A DNA stretch of 64,000 bases from Tetramitus jugosus (GCA_937625935.1 OW569358.1:434001-498000); one strand, 5' to 3'. Counted from the first letter of the stretch, positions 19,287 through 31,292 are shown. Translations and numbers: made by a program. The notes: generated by a model from the sequence alone, not told the origin.

Positions 19287-20513
19287 TTATAAAATGACAG
19301 CACCCAATGCAATGAGTATGGAAACCAAGACAACTCCCATCAATAGCATTCGTGCACGCTTCATCCGATTCCGTGTCTGATTCGTAAACACATTAAATAT
19401 TTTCGCTTGATTTTCTCGACTCACCCGACTCAATTCTTCATCTTGATTACACACTCGATTGATCCACTCATCCAATGCCACTCTGAAATTGACCCACTCT
19501 TGAATCAACTGTTGCATCTCTGTAAATTGACCTTTGCGCTCCAAAATTTGCAACTGAGCCGCAAAAATAATTGGTCTCACAGCTCTCAACATTGCTTCGG
19601 CATTCATTGTGGTACCTGCATTCGATTCACTTGCTTTCTGTATCATTGACCTCATCTCATCCGATTCCATCAACTCCAATGACTCAACATACAAGTCTCT
19701 CAGTTCTTGATCCGAGTAGAACTGTGAGGCAACACTACTGCTGCTGCTGCTCTCACTATTCTCACTATTCTCCTCCTCACTCTTGGAAGACAACCGAGGC
19801 ACACGATTCACAACCACTCCTTCAAAACACTTTTCAATAACATACGAATTAATCTCATTGACCAACAGTGTCAACTCAGAAACAGATGATTCAGTATCAT
19901 CTGAATGACTCAATTTACCAACATGACTCCTGAACATGGCAACACACATGCGATCAGCAAGCTCTTGATACTGTTGCTGTTGATATGGCTTTCTTTGTTG
20001 TTGGTGTCTACCACCTAGTTGTATGAGACATTCTTGCTTGAGTGTATCAGGCAATCCGTTTGTGTAACCGAATTGATGAATGAGATCATGAGCACAAGTC
20101 CATTTGAGCAACGTCTCCTTCTGTAAATCCAATTTTGCCACCTTTTCCATCTGGATTTGGGCCTCTTCGGAATTTTTTAGGCGCGAAAGGATACCCCGAA
20201 GGATGTCGGAGATCTCTTGGTGGGAAAACGTCGAGAGAATTCGTTCGACAGTGTCTTGTGCACCCTGAATGACTTTGTTTCCACCAGATGATGATGATAG
20301 GATAGGTGATGACTTTGTGTTCATGTTATTATTGGTTGATTGTGATGATGTTCGTGTTACTGTTGTTGTTGAATAGAAGCGATGATGATGATGGTTGTTG
20401 ATGCTATGACATGAAAGTTTGGGAAGAGTAGCGTAGTGGACCGTACGGGACGTAGTGGTCATTGTTCTTCGAACGGATCCGAACACACCAATACATAGTT
20501 TGCTCTTGATCAT
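19287..20513 (-). CDS. Predicted tail-anchored mitochondrial-type protein
   Basis: 408 aa from ATG 20513; an in-frame ATG at 20606 is possible. The first 60 residues are basic and Ser/Thr-rich without acids (MIKSKLCIGVFGSVRRTMTT, RFYSTTTVT), a typical mitochondrial presequence. The middle is helical with QTVERILSTFSHQEISDILR-like segments and a Ser/Glu linker. The C-terminus is one hydrophobic helix (MLLMGVVLVSILIALGAVIL) preceded by Arg/Lys. No family was recognised. Location in a mitochondrial membrane is inferred from the two signals together. It is divergent from SNU13 with a 288-nt leader and converges on CTR9 54 nt away. Confidence 0.75.
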   Translation of the reverse strand: MIKSKLCIGVFGSVRRTMTTTSRTVHYATLPKLSCHSINNHHHHRFYSTTTVTRTSSQSTNNNMNTKSSPILSSSSGGNKVIQGAQDTVERILSTFSHQEISDILRGILSRLKNSEEAQIQMEKVAKLDLQKETLLKWTCAHDLIHQFGYTNGLPDTLKQECLIQLGGRHQQQRKPYQQQQYQELADRMCVAMFRSHVGKLSHSDDTESSVSELTLLVNEINSYVIEKCFEGVVVNRVPRLSSKSEEENSENSESSSSSSVASQFYSDQELRDLYVESLELMESDEMRSMIQKASESNAGTTMNAEAMLRAVRPIIFAAQLQILERKGQFTEMQQLIQEWVNFRVALDEWINRVCNQDEELSRVSRENQAKIFNVFTNQTRNRMKRARMLLMGVVLVSILIALGAVIL

Positions 20514-20801
20514 TTTCTGATGTTGTTTTTGGGAGTCACGGGGAAATAATTGACCGGATAATCTCAATTTATCAATTTTATCCGAATTCAACGAGTTTTT
20601 GAGCATTCCACCACTTAGATGAACATTCAACGAAAGTGTGTATTCAAAAAATTCACACACCCCCAGCGGCTGGGAATCTGAGATGTGAAAGCAAAAAGAC
20701 TCGAAACGCGCTCTCGCAAACACACCACCACTCGCACCTAGTTTCCCCCACAAAAACAAAAAACACACCATCACCAACCAAACAACAACAACATCAACAA
20801 A

Positions 20802-21191
20802 ATGACTGAAGAAGTGAACCCAAAAGCATACCCACTCGCTGACGAACAATTGTCCGTGACCATTTTGGATTTGATCCAACAAGCAGCAAATTACAAACAA
20901 GTGAAGCGAGGAGCTAACGAAGTTACAAAGGCATTAAATAGAGGACAATCTGCTTTCGTCATTTTGGCTGCTGATGCTGAACCAATTGAAATTTTGATGC
21001 ATTTACCATTATTATGTGAAGATAAGAACGTTCCATACTGCTTTGTGCGAAGTAAGACTGCTTTGGGAAGATCTTGCGGTATTTCTCGTGTTGTCATCTC
21101 CTGCACAGTCATTGTCAATGAAACAACAAATGCTGCTTTGAAGAAGCAAATCGAATCACTCAAGGATGCAATTGACCGTATCATTGTATAA
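20802..21191 (+). CDS. SNU13: SNU13 / 15.5K (NHP2L1), L7Ae family
   Basis: 129 aa, the usual length (human 128). The whole chain is an L7Ae/L30e RNA-binding fold with family hallmarks: [19 protein letters not shown] (kink-turn-binding NEVTK), [43 protein letters not shown] and the closing IDRIIV helix. By family it binds the U4 snRNA 5' stem-loop in the tri-snRNP and box C/D snoRNAs. SNU13 is favoured over its paralogue NHP2 by the short N-terminus and the RSCGISR loop. Preceded by a (CAA/CAAC)n leader shared with the divergent upstream gene. Confidence 0.95.
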   Translation: MTEEVNPKAYPLADEQLSVTILDLIQQAANYKQVKRGANEVTKALNRGQSAFVILAADAEPIEILMHLPLLCEDKNVPYCFVRSKTALGRSCGISRVVISCTVIVNETTNAALKKQIESLKDAIDRIIV

Positions 21192-21387
21192 ACCAACAGT
21201 GCATTTTTATATACTCTTTCGTTGTTATTGTTTTATCGTTGTGTGTAGATGAAACTTTCTTGTCGTTGTTCAACTTTTTTTTTTATGATGAATAGTATCT
21301 TATTTGTCCCTCTATTTGAAAGTAGCACACAGAGCACATATGCCTCTAGTTCACTCAAACGTTTCATAGCTATGAAAGAGGAAGAGA

Positions 21388-22953
21388 TTAATGGTGAGAC
21401 CATTCAATCTTGGAAACATCCACTCCTTCTTGGAACATTTCAAACAGTGGACTCAACTCCAACAACCGTTGCACTTCCTTGGCAGTCTTATCGACCACAT
21501 AGTCCACTTCTTCCTCTGTGGTGAACCTTCCGAGACCAAATCGAAGAGAAGTGTGAGCCATGTCTTCTTCCACACCCAGTGCACGCAACACATAACTAGG
21601 TTCCAATGATTCACTCGTGCATGCACTGCCAGAGCTCAGAGCAACAGTGTTCAACGCCATCAACAAACTCTCACCTTCGATAAACTTGAATGAAATGTTG
21701 ACGTTACCGGGGTATCTGTGCGTTGGGTCACCATTCAATTGAATGTGCTCGCATCTGGCCTTGATTCCATTGTACAATCTCTCTGATAGTGCTTGTACGT
21801 GATGATAGTCACGTTCCATCTCTTCTCTGGCAATATCGGCAGCCTTTCCCAGTCCGACACACAATGGAGCAGCCAACGTTCCACTTCTCTTGCCAAATTC
21901 TTGACCACCGCCATTGATGATTGGATGGAGCTTGACACGGGGCTTTCTCTTACGAATGTACAGAGCACCCACGCCCTTTGGTCCATAAATCTTGTGTCCA
22001 CTGATACTCATCATATCAATGCCCATGTCTTCCACGTCCAATGGAATCTTACCAAAAGCTTGAGCAGCGTCCGTATGGAAAAAGACGCCCTTCTTCTTAC
22101 ACAGTTGACCAATTTGCTTCAATGGTTGAACTGTTCCAATCTCATTGTTGACTGCCATGACAGATACGAGCACAGTCTTGTCCGTGATGGCCTCCTCTAG
22201 CTGAGCAAGATCAATGAGACCATTGGTCTGAACAGGCAAATAGGTGACTCTGAAGCCTTCGTCCTCCAAATGACGACAAGAATCCAAAATACACTTGTGT
22301 TCCGTCTGGACCGTAATAATGTGATTCTTTTCCTTCTTGTAAAAATTGGCGACACCCTTGATTGCCAAATTATTGGACTCTGTTGCTCCGCTCGTAAACA
22401 CAATTTCCTTGGCACTGGCACCAATCAATTGACCAATGCTTGCACGTGCATCTTCAACCATTTGAGATGCGTTCCATCCGTACATGTGTGTCTTTGAGTG
22501 TGGATTTCCATAGTTTTCAGTCATGAGTGGCATCATTGAATCGAGTACTCTTGGATCAGTGGGTGATGTGGCACCAGTGTCCATATAAACACCCTTGATC
22601 TCTTCACCAATGGATTGACTGATTCTGTCTTGCAGTGTTTTGGCTTCTGATGATGCTGCTGCTGCTTGATACTTTTGTTGTTGTTCGGCAATGGTTTTCT
22701 TGTATTGGGACAAAATGTTGGATTTCATGTCAAAAGAGTTGAATTGCAACTTTTCACCAATCTCAATATTATTGTTGCCATTGTTGTTGTTGTTTTTGGT
22801 GGTGGTGGTAGTGCTAAAGTGTTGAAGCTTTTGTGGTTGCAATTTGTTGTTGTTGTTGTTGGAGAAACGTTGGGAAGCAACACGTTGGTGCTTGTTGGGC
22901 ATCCTGGATGAGGATTTGGTGGTGTTTATCACCACTCGTTTCATGTTCATCAT
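21388..22953 (-). CDS. NFS1: Mitochondrial cysteine desulfurase NFS1
   Basis: 521 aa from ATG 22953 (MMNMKRV); the frame continues upstream only from a TTG. The first about 60 residues are a basic, Asn/Ser/Thr-rich mitochondrial presequence ending near QHFSTTTTT. The class V aminotransferase fold follows: [43 protein letters not shown], the PLP-facing [10 protein letters not shown], the Schiff-base Lys in [16 protein letters not shown], and the mobile catalytic Cys loop [19 protein letters not shown]. The C-terminal [18 protein letters not shown] matches eukaryotic NFS1. It takes sulfur from cysteine for ISC iron-sulfur cluster assembly. One client class, the class I Fe-S fumarase, is encoded 17 kb away. 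Confidence 0.96.
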   Translation of the reverse strand: MMNMKRVVINTTKSSSRMPNKHQRVASQRFSNNNNNKLQPQKLQHFSTTTTTKNNNNNGNNNIEIGEKLQFNSFDMKSNILSQYKKTIAEQQQKYQAAAASSEAKTLQDRISQSIGEEIKGVYMDTGATSPTDPRVLDSMMPLMTENYGNPHSKTHMYGWNASQMVEDARASIGQLIGASAKEIVFTSGATESNNLAIKGVANFYKKEKNHIITVQTEHKCILDSCRHLEDEGFRVTYLPVQTNGLIDLAQLEEAITDKTVLVSVMAVNNEIGTVQPLKQIGQLCKKKGVFFHTDAAQAFGKIPLDVEDMGIDMMSISGHKIYGPKGVGALYIRKRKPRVKLHPIINGGGQEFGKRSGTLAAPLCVGLGKAADIAREEMERDYHHVQALSERLYNGIKARCEHIQLNGDPTHRYPGNVNISFKFIEGESLLMALNTVALSSGSACTSESLEPSYVLRALGVEEDMAHTSLRFGLGRFTTEEEVDYVVDKTAKEVQRLLELSPLFEMFQEGVDVSKIEWSHH

Positions 22954-23280
22954 GATGGTTCTTGTGTTGTTGTTGTTGGTTGTGAGTACTTTTTTCTTCT
23001 TTTCTCTGGAGGGAGAAAGCGGAAATCCAATGATGCGGAAAAACAAAGCGCTAGTGCGGGATAAAAAAGGTTCGAAGATGAGATACAAGGAATAAGGATC
23101 GTTATGGCGATTGGAATGAAGGATTACTCACTAGACTGTTGATGATCTCGATTTGAGAGGTCAACTTAATCTGGTACCGAATTCATCCAGGACAACGCTT
23201 TGAATTATCGGAATAATGGGATTTGGCGCCAATTTAACCCGCAAAAACAGTACTGTTTGTCATAGGTGAGTGCAACAATA
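22954..23280. other. Divergent leader between NFS1 and WDR90
   Basis: 327 nt with the NFS1 5' side (T/G-rich on the plus strand) and a short WDR90 leader. No gene, TATA box or repeat was recognised. Confidence 0.45.
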
Positions 23281-26200
23281 ATGACCACCCAACAGAGTAA
23301 GTACTTCTCTCACACTTAAGTGAATAATTTGGTGTTAAATTTAGAGCTAACCAAGATAAAGTATGGCAAAAACCGTATGTCAATGTGCTAAAGATCCATC
23401 AGGGTAAACCCTTCAAGCTCAAAATTCAGGGTGATGTCAAACTTGTTCTAGACAGTTCAATTGGAAAGCAAGTGTATCAATTGAGTGGTGCCATTCCAGC
23501 TGCAAACTATCTTTCATTACCTGATCTGATTGGAAGAGGCTCGACAGATCAACAATTGGCACTAACAGGGCATTTTCTCTATATACAATTACGGGTCGAT
23601 CCAAACGAATTCTTTGTTTTTCACATTGATATATTGACAAAGGACGATCAACCAATTCGAGTATCATTTAGCAATATTTACAAGGATTTTAAGGTACGTT
23701 TAAGCTTCAATTGAAAACATATTGTGCTTTATCAGGACAATTGAAACTTAAGGCGTTTATCTATAGAAAACACAAAAAGCTTTATTCTTTACGGCTCCTT
23801 TTCTGGAGAGTCGGTGGACTGTTCTTGCTGTTGATTTGAAAGCAATTATATCAGATCACTTTAACAAGATCTTCAAGAGTGTCAGAGGATTCGTGTTTTG
23901 TGCCAATATGCTATTTCGGAATGTTTACACGTCGAGCAACATTTATCACCCATACAATTTGGCAAGAGACATGTACTTACCTTGTCCAAAAGACGTTTCT
24001 TGGGAGGAGTTGTATGACTGGCATTGGTTCCCTTCTGCACCAGAAAAGTATGACTTAGCTCATATCATTGCTCCTGAAACACTTCCTAAACCTTATGATA
24101 GTAAGTACACACTACGTTTAAAATTTTTTTACTATATTGATCTAACACGTATTCTCGAGTAGCCAGCGTTTTATCATCAGCACGACCATTTCGAAAAGGG
24201 AAGCCGTACGATCTTGACTCCTTCATCTCAAACAAAGGAGGGGAAGTAAAATCTAATGAACTATATCCAAATCCGATAATGAAATGCAAACATATGTTGG
24301 GATATTCAGGCAAATATAATTCGAATATTGTCTGGTCTTCAAACGGAAAGCATATTTTCTACTCTTGCGACTCTACGATAGTACAACTTAATGTCGAATC
24401 AGGGGAACAAACTCTATTCTTTGGTCACACGGATGAAGTGAGTTGTATCTGTATAGATTCTAAGTGTAAATATTTGGCTAGTGCTCAAGCTGGAAAGTTA
24501 TGTTTAATAAGAATTTGGCACATCGAGTCTGCACAGTGCTTTGCTGTGTTTAAAGCGCATGATCAAGATGTCACTTCTCTGGCGATGTCAGACAACAGAA
24601 ATGTGTTAGTTGGCGTAGGAAGAGATAAGTATAAGAAACATTTAATCGTCTTATGGGATCTAACAAAGGCTGAGTCTGGTCAAATTCCCATAGTTACAAA
24701 ATACACAAGTGAATACAGCATCAACTCAATTAAGTTTGTGCCTCTACAGGAATCAAAACTGGTATCTTGCGGAGATGGATCGATACGATTCTGGAGAATT
24801 AAATCTGGACAATTGAGGGGCTGCTCCTTAGCGAATGAGAATGCTGATTTAATTCGCCAGAATTTTCTGAGTCTCTCCTTCGAGAAATCATTCGTTGGAT
24901 TCAATGCACAGTATGAGAATCGAATGTTTATTAGTACTCACTCAGGAGCTGTTTATGAAGTTAACTACGAGCAGAGATTGGTGGAATGTGTTTATCAACT
25001 TCATAGCGGACCAATTAACTCCATTTTTGTAAACGAGGGAATGTGTGTCACAGGATCGGATGACAAATTCATTCGGGTCTGGCCTCTAGACTTCTCAGAC
25101 TATTTCCTAGAGGCGGAACATGATAGTAGTGTGAATAGTGTAGCGATATCTCATGATGGACTCCAAATAGCAATAGGAACTGAGAGTGGTTCGATTGGTG
25201 TGCTTAATCTCACCTCTCAGAATTACCAAACTCTGATTCGGTCTCATACCAAGAATATTTTGGCTGTAGCCTCAGATCCACATAGGCCAGAGTTCACAAC
25301 GATATCAGACGATGAAACAGTTCGAGTATGGGATTTATTAACATCAAAACAACTATTTCAGTTCGATACTGCGGGCGATAAGCCCAGTTGCCTCGTGTAC
25401 CATCCATCTGATTATGTTGTCGCTTGTGGATTCAATTCTGGTGTCATTCGCTTGTTTGACATTGCTCCTACTTCTGTTATAGAAGAGTACAGGGCCCATG
25501 CAGACCGAATTCAGAACATGTGCTATTCACGTGATGCTCGTTGGTTGATATCGATCTCTCTAGAGAATATATGTATTTCTGATGCCTATCACAGGTACCA
25601 ACCAATCAAAATCATCTCTTTTACTCATCCATGCTCTGTGGGTAGGCTCTCTTGTAGTGCCGATGGAAAACTCATCGCTTCTATTGGTCCGTCGGGCAAT
25701 ATGATTCACTTATTTAGCACTGCAAGCTTTGATGAAACACATGTTTTTGATGGTGCTTCGTCAGATACCTTTTGTGCCCTTGAGTTCACACCAGACTGCA
25801 AGGAGATTGTGGCAATCACATCAGATATCCGTTTAGTCAAGTTTAATGTTCTTACAGGTCGAATAAGTTCTGAAGTTCCACGTATTCACAATTCAGCTGC
25901 TTCGGCCCTTGGGATATCCAAGAACGGACGATACATCGTGACAGGGGCAAGTGATAAAATAATGAAGGTGTGGGATAATGCAATGTCCGATGCCCAGGCT
26001 TTTATTGGTCATTCGAAGAAAGTTAACTCTGTTGCTTTTTCGAACGATATGAAGCATCTGGTCAGTGTCAGTGACGATTGTATAGTATCATGGAACTTTT
26101 ATGGAGATGCCTCACCCGATCTCTCATTCCTCATTGATGACCATATAGACAAAATGATGGAAGGAGATGAGTCGTCTGATTCAATCGACATTGAGACCGG

Positions 26201-26315
26201 TCATCATGGTCCGTTCGAGAAAATGATATCCAGAGCAATCTTTCCAGAATACAATGAAACAATACCGAAGGAGGCACCAACCGAGGAACCAACTTCTCAA
26301 GAGAACCTCGAATAA
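23281..26315 (+). CDS. WDR90/POC16 centriole protein (CFAP20 + WD40)
   Basis: Four exons: 23281-23296, 23347-23693, 23767-24100 and 24163-26315, giving 949 aa. Introns are 50, 73 and 62 nt with GTAAGT, GTACGT and GTAAGT donors. Residues about 9-170 are a CFAP20-type domain in the WDR90 form: VWQKPYVNVLKIHQGKPF, LSGAIPAANYLSLP, IRVSFSNIYKDFK, FLESRWTVLAVDL. From residue about 245 follow some 12-14 WD40 blades (for example VSCICIDSKCKYLASAQ, INSIFVNEGMCVTGSDDKFIRVW, ALGISKNGRYIVTGASDKIMKVW). In animals and algae WDR90/POC16 sits in the inner scaffold of the centriole and binds microtubules. The protein is shorter than human WDR90 (about 1,750 aa), lacking the second WD40 set. Divergent from NFS1 by 327 nt. 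Confidence 0.9.
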
Positions 26316-26342
26316 ATTAGAATATTTACGAGAAGATGCTCA

Positions 26343-29300
26343 TCATGTTGGGTTTCGTGCGCCCAATTGTTCCATCATGGCTCTAAACCACTCCTGTATC
26401 TGGGAAGCTGGAGTGCCCGCCATAGTTGCTTGCTGAATCATATGGTTCAAGAAACGATTTGCCAAGCCTGGTACAGCAGTTGCTTGTGGGGCTCGAGCAA
26501 CTTTATGAACAATGAGAGTTCTTGAACGACCCTGTCCTTCACTCATATGGCGCAAGATTGGGCTTTGACCAATGACGACATGCACATGTTGACGTCTTCT
26601 CTTCGAGATTCTAAGGCGAAGTTCTGATGCCGAGCCATCCTGCAAGAATGTTCTCAGCTGATGACAGTCAACACAGTTGCAATGCATGTGTTGCACTAAG
26701 GCAGCATAATCAGAGGCAGGCGCTGTGGCAGACGTAGTAGCTGTAGAGGGAGTAGAAGTTGTGGCAGGAATAGAGGGAGCAAGTATTGGAGTAGGAGGAA
26801 TATTGGGAGTGACAAGACTTGGTTGTGGCGTGCTACTTGGAGCAGGTGAGCTGGATGGTGTGGCTGCTGATGCTGATTGCGTAGTAGACACACCCGGTGT
26901 TCGGCGCGGCTGAGACTGCAGTGCAGCTTGAAGGTTCCGTTGTTCTTCTCGCACAACACCTCTCTGTTGATATTCCACATCGCCCAACATCTTCTCCTGG
27001 TCCGAAATTTTTTCTTCCAAGTCATCAATATACAAACTCTCGTGATGGTAAACAGCCACAATCTTTCGTTTGACATCTAACTCACCGATTCTATTTTCTT
27101 CTTCTTGCAGCCTTCTTTCTGCTTGTTCACTAGCTTCAATATAAGTATTGCTGTTAGATACACGAGTGACAACTGGTGCAGTGGATGGTGACGCATCGGT
27201 TTGTGTTGCATCAAGTTGTGTTGCGTCAACAGTAATGTCCACTGGAGCAAGACGATGAGTTCCATCCGGTACATGCCCCAAACCAAGGGCAGACGCCAAC
27301 ATGAGGTCATCCTTGTAAATTTCAGAGTTTATGAGCTTAGTCTCTGCGAACTCATCCAAATTGGAATCAAATAAATCTAGATCTGTTTCTTCCAGGATTC
27401 TCTTTGGCGCATCATTATCGACCACTCTCTTGAACAACCATGTCTTTAGTACACATCGATTGAACACTCGATTCTCAATGGTGCCGGCTGATACGAAACG
27501 ATAGATAAACACTGGTTTGGTTTGACCATAACGATATGCACGGAAAATGGCTTGTTGTGATGTAGCAGGCACCCAGGGCACATCAAACAAGACGACTCTT
27601 GTGGCAGATGTCAGATTAATACCCAACGAGCCAGCAAGGATAGATATCAGGAACACTCTTTGCTTTCCTTCGGGCCGGTTAAAGTCATCAATCATTCGCT
27701 GTCTGTCATTCATAGAGACACTACCGTCGAGACGATAGTAGTCAAGATCCCTGTTCAGTGATCTTTTCTCATTCTCACTCACTTGGAATTGACATCGGTA
27801 ACCTAGGACATTTTCGATTAGGGTGAGTGTTTCGGTGAACATTGAGAAGACTAGGATCTTTTCATCTGTAAAATAACACTTTTCGATCAGTCTGACCAAA
27901 AATTCCATCTTTGGACTACGAGTGATCAAGTCTCTGACGTAATCTGGTCGGAGAACAGGTTCAAGCCAATCCCATGACAGTGTTTTCTTTTGTTTCCTGA
28001 TATCTTTGCGAACAATCCGCTCATCTTCAGCGTACATGTCCAGCAAGTCATCATCGAGCATGTCATCATTATTACTCGATGAATTGCCCTCTCCACTTCT
28101 TCGATTTCTGCGAGATCGAGATGGCTTCTTTGATGATCTAGCATCTCTTTTTCTCTTGTTATTCGTGTGACTCGTTTGTAGGATATCATCCTCAGTGTTG
28201 TCGACAGGTAGTGGGGAGCGATTTTCTGGTTTGATTTCTTGTTTTGGTGGAGTAGCTGGTTTTGGTGTTTCTCGCCTTACAGAATTCTTGACAGTATTGA
28301 TCAGATCCAAACTCAGAATATCATCTTCATCATCATCATCAATCTCGATTGAAGATTGTTCTTCTATTGTTACACTGCTCGAACTTGCAGTACTTGTCAC
28401 TTCGCTCACAACTTCAATCTTTTCATTCGATACAGTTTCAATAATCGATACTTCATCATCACTATCACTGTCAATGTCAATCGTTGTTGAAACCACTTCT
28501 CTTTTCACAATTGTCGATTCAGTCATATTCTCACTTTCAATCTTTGGCTTCTTCTGTTCAGGTTCATACTGATCATCATCATTGTCATCATCGTTGTCAT
28601 CATCTTCATCATCACTATCCACCAAATTGTTATCATTATTCTTTGTTTTCTCTTTAAGTTTGTCGGCTAGTCCCTTTCTCTCAGCATACATGATCAATAA
28701 GTCAGGATGATTCACAATCTTGCTCAAGATGGCAAATCTATACAGAAGGGCCATTGGTGATCTCTTTCCTTCATTCTCCTTCAAGAATGCTTTGTACAAG
28801 AGCTCCTGAAACTCGTTAATTTTAAATAGAATGACAAACTCCGTTTTCTTCGGTAGAGAGTCTCTGAGAATTCGTTGATCTCTTCTGTCAATAAACGGCT
28901 TGACTTCATCTGCCAACTTGTAAGCTCTACGTTTCATGATTGACACACATGATTCACTAGCGTCTACCTTGAAGCCCTCCTGTATCGGTCTCGCAAAGAA
29001 CACTTCAAACTCATCGCGTGTCCAATAACCAGGCCTCACAAAATCAATCATTGTAAAGTATTCCATCAAGTGATTCTGGAGAGGTGTGCCAGTGAGAACA
29101 ATACGATCTCTTGTTTGCACCTTGGTGATGACTTTTGATAGCTTTGTCTCAGGATTCTTAATCTTGTGACCTTCATCACAAATGATGAGCTCTGTTTTTT
29201 GGAAGAGAGCGTTTTGGAACTTTCTACGGTACTTGTGCCACTCAGCCGTTTTAGGTTTCCTCGTCTTGGGAGACTTGTTTGGTGAAGAAATGACAAAGGA

Positions 29301-30959
29301 ACCATATGAATCACCCGACGTGTCCAATGGAGCGCCACTATCATCATCCCATCCATCTTCGTCTTCGTCATCATTCATCTCTTCACGCTTCTCATTTTTT
29401 GCACTCTTCTCATCAGACTGCTCAGAGTCATCTACAAGACTCCTAAACATCTCATAACTCAGAAACAGTACGCCTCCATCGAGCCATTGCTTAATCTTCA
29501 TCCATCTCTGTTTTCTCGATCTTTCATAATCTTCAATGAGATAGGTGGGGATCGAAACGTTACGATCATAGTACTTTACCCATTTTTCATTGAATTCGAA
29601 CTGCCAATTCAACAATGTGCTCTTGGGTGCCAAAACGAGCACACGACGTCCCTTTTTCCTAATGAGATACAAGTACACAAACGATATCATTTGCAACGTT
29701 TTTCCTAGACCCATCGAATGAGCCAATATACAGCCTCTACTCTTTTTTTCTGGACGCACAACAGTATTCCAACAGAATCGAACACCATCCAATTGATGCG
29801 GTCTCAAAATACTGGCCAATCCATGTGGCAACAAAACGTCTTTGCCTTCCTCTTGATTCACCCAACGTTTCATGGTTGGTACCCGAACATCGACATGGTC
29901 GTCTTCTTCGTCACTTTCGCCCTCTTCTTCTTCTTCTTCTTTCTTCTCGATGGATTCCTCTTCTTTTTTCTCTTCGTTCTTGGTCGTCGCAAGTACTTGT
30001 TCGGCTGCTGAGGTGGTTAAATCAACTATTCTACTGTTTTGCTCTGTTTTGACGCATAGTATTGTTTCTTCCTGTTCTTCTTCCGTCTTTGTTTGATGAT
30101 TTTCATCATTGGTAATGGTCGTTGTTGTGATTGATGTTGTTGTTGTTGTGACATTTGATTCCAAATTGTCCTTTTGATCAACAACAGCAACAATTGTCGG
30201 TGCACGAGCTTCTTGAACCACTATTGCACTATTATTTTTCGTGATATGGCCATCATCATCGGGTACAACTGTCGTCGTAGTAGTAGTAGTAGTATTATTA
30301 TTATTTGCGTGATTCATCACTGAAGAAGCACTACTGCGACCATGATCATGGTCCTCTTCCTGTGTCATTAACTCATCACCCATTGATCTCAACTCTTCCA
30401 ATCTCCTATCGGCCTCTGCTGCATACTCTTGTTGCAATCGTTCGGCTCTTTGTCTCGTTGCATGTGTCCTATCACTAATCAACACACCACTTGCATCCTG
30501 TACTTGTTGTGGATTGACTCTGGGCCTACTACGTTTCTTTTTTGTGCTTGTTGTTGTTGTTGTTGATGTATCGTCAATGTCTAATAATTGAACTGTTCTT
30601 CTTCTTGTATGGTTGTTAAAGTCGTGTTGATTGCGTGAGCTTCTTCTTGTATTGTACCTAGGTTGTTGTGGTGGTTGTTGTTGATCATTGTTTGAAGAAG
30701 AAGAAGAGCGTAATGATGATGACTGATGGTTGTTGTTGTTGTTTTTGCGATATTTGCTTGGAATGAATTCTCCGTCATTGTCATCATCAATCTTTTCTCC
30801 ATCGTCCATTTCTTCATCTTCATCAATGATATCGTTTGGAACATTGTATTCTTGATTGTTGTCGTCATAAGAGTCATTATTGTTGTTGGTTGAACGATTA
30901 TCATTGTCAACGCGACGACGTTGGTTGTTTTTATTGTGGTTGGTTGAACGAAGTTTCAT
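26343..30959 (-). CDS. ATRX/ARIP4-type SNF2 chromatin ATPase
   Basis: 1538 aa, intronless, start MKLRSTNHNKN. The first about 370 residues are disordered and charged, with Asn, Thr, Glu and Arg runs. The SNF2 ATPase starts near residue 383 (ILRPHQLDGVRFCW). Walker A is HSMGLGKTLQMISF near 416 and Walker B is the DEGH form (ELIICDEGHKIKN) near 595, typical of the ATRX/RAD54L2/DRD1 branch. GTPLQN follows. Lobe 2 carries VFLISILAGSLGINL and motif VI QQAIFRAYRYGQ near 1138. A long acidic Ser/Asp/Glu insert of about 230 residues separates the lobes. The tail has coiled-coil and Thr/Pro/Ser-rich parts. It probably remodels chromatin or histone deposition in the nucleus. No ADD finger is visible, so orthology to ATRX itself is unproven. 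Confidence 0.9.
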   Translation of the reverse strand: MKLRSTNHNKNNQRRRVDNDNRSTNNNNDSYDDNNQEYNVPNDIIDEDEEMDDGEKIDDDNDGEFIPSKYRKNNNNNHQSSSLRSSSSSNNDQQQPPQQPRYNTRRSSRNQHDFNNHTRRRTVQLLDIDDTSTTTTTSTKKKRSRPRVNPQQVQDASGVLISDRTHATRQRAERLQQEYAAEADRRLEELRSMGDELMTQEEDHDHGRSSASSVMNHANNNNTTTTTTTTVVPDDDGHITKNNSAIVVQEARAPTIVAVVDQKDNLESNVTTTTTSITTTTITNDENHQTKTEEEQEETILCVKTEQNSRIVDLTTSAAEQVLATTKNEEKKEEESIEKKEEEEEEGESDEEDDHVDVRVPTMKRWVNQEEGKDVLLPHGLASILRPHQLDGVRFCWNTVVRPEKKSRGCILAHSMGLGKTLQMISFVYLYLIRKKGRRVLVLAPKSTLLNWQFEFNEKWVKYYDRNVSIPTYLIEDYERSRKQRWMKIKQWLDGGVLFLSYEMFRSLVDDSEQSDEKSAKNEKREEMNDDEDEDGWDDDSGAPLDTSGDSYGSFVISSPNKSPKTRKPKTAEWHKYRRKFQNALFQKTELIICDEGHKIKNPETKLSKVITKVQTRDRIVLTGTPLQNHLMEYFTMIDFVRPGYWTRDEFEVFFARPIQEGFKVDASESCVSIMKRRAYKLADEVKPFIDRRDQRILRDSLPKKTEFVILFKINEFQELLYKAFLKENEGKRSPMALLYRFAILSKIVNHPDLLIMYAERKGLADKLKEKTKNNDNNLVDSDDEDDDNDDDNDDDQYEPEQKKPKIESENMTESTIVKREVVSTTIDIDSDSDDEVSIIETVSNEKIEVVSEVTSTASSSSVTIEEQSSIEIDDDDEDDILSLDLINTVKNSVRRETPKPATPPKQEIKPENRSPLPVDNTEDDILQTSHTNNKRKRDARSSKKPSRSRRNRRSGEGNSSSNNDDMLDDDLLDMYAEDERIVRKDIRKQKKTLSWDWLEPVLRPDYVRDLITRSPKMEFLVRLIEKCYFTDEKILVFSMFTETLTLIENVLGYRCQFQVSENEKRSLNRDLDYYRLDGSVSMNDRQRMIDDFNRPEGKQRVFLISILAGSLGINLTSATRVVLFDVPWVPATSQQAIFRAYRYGQTKPVFIYRFVSAGTIENRVFNRCVLKTWLFKRVVDNDAPKRILEETDLDLFDSNLDEFAETKLINSEIYKDDLMLASALGLGHVPDGTHRLAPVDITVDATQLDATQTDASPSTAPVVTRVSNSNTYIEASEQAERRLQEEENRIGELDVKRKIVAVYHHESLYIDDLEEKISDQEKMLGDVEYQQRGVVREEQRNLQAALQSQPRRTPGVSTTQSASAATPSSSPAPSSTPQPSLVTPNIPPTPILAPSIPATTSTPSTATTSATAPASDYAALVQHMHCNCVDCHQLRTFLQDGSASELRLRISKRRRQHVHVVIGQSPILRHMSEGQGRSRTLIVHKVARAPQATAVPGLANRFLNHMIQQATMAGTPASQIQEWFRAMMEQLGARNPT

Positions 30960-31292
30960 GGTGGTTCTCCTCCACTAATTGTATTTTTTTTTTTGTTCTT
31001 TGTTTGGTGTTTTTGTGTTGATTTGTTGTGTCAGTGTTTTTTGTATTTTTGTCGATCGTAAACATTCCGGCACTCCTTCGCAATGTGCTCATGCATTGCT
31101 CCACCTTCCATGTAATATTTGGATAGTACGCTTTCAAGAGGTGATTAAAAAGAAATGGGAGCACTAGAAAGAGACTGCTTTCGTTGTGACAGTAAATGTC
31201 CCCTCATTCGAAGTGAACCAAAGAACATTAATTCTCCGCAAAAAAGAAACATATGACGTGACCTGACAAAACTCAAAAAACAAAAACGCGAA
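30960..31292. other. Divergent leader, SNF2 and actin-like genes
   Basis: 333 nt with a T-run at 30985-30994 and A-runs near 31276. No gene or RNA is seen; it presumably carries both promoters. Confidence 0.5.

Noticed and set aside
22954-23088. N-terminal extension of NFS1
   Set aside because: It begins at a TTG codon; the first ATG gives a normal mitochondrial presequence.
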